From: Candidatus Scybalocola fimicaballi
GTDB lineage: Bacteria; Bacteroidota; Bacteroidia; Bacteroidales; Paludibacteraceae
Length of the DNA: 7,787 nucleotides
NCBI GenBank assembly: GCA_002317115.1
Contig: DCIP01000098.1
Coordinates: forward strand, 19,216-27,002
Direction of reading: 5' to 3'
Shown: one piece after another, positions 6,174 to 7,787 of the stretch
How the letters are laid out: each line of letters opens with the position of its first letter
Position numbering within the stretch: the first letter of the stretch is position 1
Position numbers and translations under genes: made by a program
The notes under the pieces: model-generated
The model's input: only the letters and a program-made list of their open reading frames with translations
The model's database searches: none
Told to the model about the DNA's origin: nothing

Positions 6174-6211
6174 CCGAAATTTTATTGAAAATAAGGTAAA
6201 AATATATAACG

Positions 6212-7708
6212 ATGGCAATATTTGTAAATGAAGTCAGCAGAACATTTGGTGAGTACCTATTGATCCCAGGTCTTACTACAAAGGAGTGTCTGCCTACAAA
6301 TGTGTCTTTGAAGACACCGTTAGTAAAATTCAAGAAGGGAGAGCAGTCTAAGATTACTCTTAATATTCCTTTCGTGTCAGCGATTATGCAGGCCGTTTCA
6401 GATTCTGGATTGGCAATTGAGTTGGCACACAATGGTGGATTATCGTTTATATTTGGTTCACAGCCAATCGCTTCTCAGGCTGATATGGTAAGAAAGGTAA
6501 AGAATTTCAAGGCAGGTTTTGTAGTTTCGGATTCTAACCTTAAGCCAGAGAGCACACTTGCAGACGCTTTGACATTGATCGAGACAACAGGTCACTCTAC
6601 AATCGGTATCACAAGCGACGGTACACCTAATGGAAAGTTGTTAGGTATCCTTACAAGCCGTGACTATCGTGCAGATAAGGAGGATCTTTCAAATCCTGTA
6701 AAGAATTATATGACTCCATTTGAGAAGTTGGTAGTTGGAAAGATCGGCATGACTCTTTCAGAGGCTAACAAACTAATCTGGGAGCAGAAGTTGAACACAT
6801 TGCCAATCATCGACGAGAACCAGAAGTTGATGTATTTTGTGTTCAGAAAGGATTACGATTCACATCGTGAGAATCCAAACGAGTTGTCAGACGCAGACAA
6901 GAAGCTTCTTGTAGGTGCAGGTATCAACTCACGTGACTATAAGGAGCGTGTCCCTGCATTGGTAGAGGCTGGAGCTGATGTTCTATGTATCGACTCATCA
7001 GACGGTTTCTCAGAGTGGCAGAAGGATACAATCGCTTGGATCCGTTCACAGTATGGAGATTCAGTAAAGGTAGGAGCAGGAAACGTTGTTGACGCAGAAG
7101 GTTTCAGATATTTGGTTGACGCTGGTGCAGACTTCATCAAAGTTGGTATCGGTGGTGGTTCAATCTGTATCACTCGTGAGCAGAAGGGTATTGGTCGTGG
7201 ACAGGCAACAGCTCTTATCGATGTTTGCCGTGCTCGTGACGAGTATTTCAAGGAGACTGGTATCTATGTTCCAGTTTGTTCGGATGGTGGACTTGTTCAG
7301 GATTACCACATGGTTCTTGCTCTTGCAATGGGAGCTGACTTCTTGATGATGGGTCGTTACTTCGCACGTTTCGACGAGTCTCCAACTAAGAAGCTTACAA
7401 TCGGTAACCGTATCGTTAAGGAGTACTGGGGTGAGGGTTCAAACAGAGCCAAGAACTGGCAGCGTTACGATATGGGAGGTGCAGCAGCTCTTAAGTTTGA
7501 GGAAGGTGTTGACTCATACGTTCCATACGCAGGTAAGATGAAGGACAATTTGCGTGTCACTCTTGGTAAGATGATCGCAACAATGTGTTCATGTGGAGCA
7601 ATCTCAATCCCTGAGCTACAGAAGAACGCCAAGATCACTCTTGTATCTTCTACTTCAATCATCGAGGGTGGTGCTCACGACGTTATCTTGAAAGAGACAC
7701 AGCAGTAA
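6212..7708 (+). CDS. guaB: IMP dehydrogenase, Tritrichomonas-like type
   Basis: The protein has 498 residues and is full length. IMP dehydrogenase oxidises IMP to XMP with NAD+, the committed step of guanine nucleotide synthesis, in the cytosol. A TIM barrel is split by a CBS pair at about 95-215 ([12 protein letters not shown] at 164-175). The substrate loop [12 protein letters not shown] contains catalytic Cys319, with Gly314/Gly316 at the monovalent-cation site and Thr321. NAD-side Asp261 lies in CIDSSDG. The flap has Arg418-Tyr419 (NWQRYD), and the segment KEYWGEGS precedes it. The C-terminus [10 protein letters not shown] is also diagnostic. The '[21 protein letters not shown]' region differs from the usual bacterial GPGSICTTR-type loop and matches, as I recall it, the enzyme of the protist T. 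foetus, with the same residue numbers. Lys310 and Glu431 correspond to the residues linked there to weak mycophenolic acid sensitivity. ATG 6212 is the obvious start ([12 protein letters not shown]). Confidence 0.97.
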   Translation: MAIFVNEVSRTFGEYLLIPGLTTKECLPTNVSLKTPLVKFKKGEQSKITLNIPFVSAIMQAVSDSGLAIELAHNGGLSFIFGSQPIASQADMVRKVKNFKAGFVVSDSNLKPESTLADALTLIETTGHSTIGITSDGTPNGKLLGILTSRDYRADKEDLSNPVKNYMTPFEKLVVGKIGMTLSEANKLIWEQKLNTLPIIDENQKLMYFVFRKDYDSHRENPNELSDADKKLLVGAGINSRDYKERVPALVEAGADVLCIDSSDGFSEWQKDTIAWIRSQYGDSVKVGAGNVVDAEGFRYLVDAGADFIKVGIGGGSICITREQKGIGRGQATALIDVCRARDEYFKETGIYVPVCSDGGLVQDYHMVLALAMGADFLMMGRYFARFDESPTKKLTIGNRIVKEYWGEGSNRAKNWQRYDMGGAAALKFEEGVDSYVPYAGKMKDNLRVTLGKMIATMCSCGAISIPELQKNAKITLVSSTSIIEGGAHDVILKETQQ

Positions 7709-7710
7709 TT

Positions 7711-7727
7711 CTTAATTAATAATTAAG
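7711..7727. repeat. AT-rich inverted repeat after guaB
   Basis: CTTAATT and AATTAAG are perfect 7-bp arms around AAT, two bases after the guaB stop, within a TTAATTAATAATTAA-rich stretch reaching 7744. Such AT-rich repeats are common behind genes in Bacteroidales. It has no T tract of its own and probably only extends the 3' untranslated region. Confidence 0.4.
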
Positions 7728-7744
7728 GGTTAATAATTATAATT

Positions 7745-7777
7745 AGAGGTGTATCATTTTGATACACCTCTTTTTTT
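7745..7777 (+). terminator. Intrinsic terminator of guaB
   Basis: A perfect 12-bp stem (AGAGGTGTATCA with TGATACACCTCT) closes a TTT loop and is followed at once by a run of seven T (7771-7777). It starts 37 bases after the guaB stop codon. Its A-rich left flank is weak, so it most likely acts only on the plus strand. Confidence 0.93.
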
Positions 7778-7787
7778 ATAAATGAAT

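Noticed and set aside
6937..7251. Minus-strand open frame of 104 codons inside guaB
   Set aside because: It is the antisense shadow of a strongly conserved gene, with Pro/Ser-rich composition typical of reverse-frame translation.

Overview
The window looks like a chromosomal segment of a Bacteroidota bacterium, most likely order Bacteroidales. Four things point there: TAnnTTTG-type -7 promoter boxes, AT-rich start regions without clear Shine-Dalgarno sites, lipoproteins whose acylated Cys is followed by an acidic stretch, and the families present (PorT-like barrel, LysM/periplasmic-binding-protein fusion). I cannot name a genus from sequence alone.

Layout. Positions 1-2739 lie on the minus strand and hold three related lipoprotein genes. 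Two form a short operon (2739-1858, then 1836-1021) that ends in a strong intrinsic terminator (about 962-1001). The third (702-1) has its own leader and runs off the left edge. All three are about 270-295-residue-class proteins with YD-like 'YxYDxNGxL' segments, and resemble the Bacteroidales DUF4595-type lipoproteins of unknown function. Positions 2740-3113 are a divergent intergenic region. The plus strand from 3114 carries a five-LysM protein with a C-terminal type 1 periplasmic-binding fold (3114-5348), then, 15 bases later, a PorT-type outer-membrane beta-barrel protein (5364-6131). These two probably form an envelope operon. After a short gap with its own promoter comes guaB, IMP dehydrogenase (6212-7708), closed by a perfect 12-bp stem terminator (7745-7777).

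How the parts relate. The lipoproteins, the LysM protein and the barrel protein all belong to the cell envelope. guaB is a housekeeping purine gene that happens to be adjacent.

The most interesting signal is non-coding. Both lipoprotein transcription units are preceded by related leaders of about 135-170 bases. Each ends in a hairpin 11-12 bases before the MKK start codon. The loops share AGGATTGC while the stems differ in sequence but still pair (GCCTGA/TCAGGC versus GTCTGC/GCGGAC). Compensatory change of this kind suggests a selected RNA structure, possibly a cis-regulatory element for this lipoprotein family. The IMP dehydrogenase is also notable: its sequence and residue numbering at active-site and drug-contact positions match, from memory, the enzyme of the protist Tritrichomonas foetus. 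I found no tRNA, rRNA, CRISPR array, insertion sequence or prophage gene.
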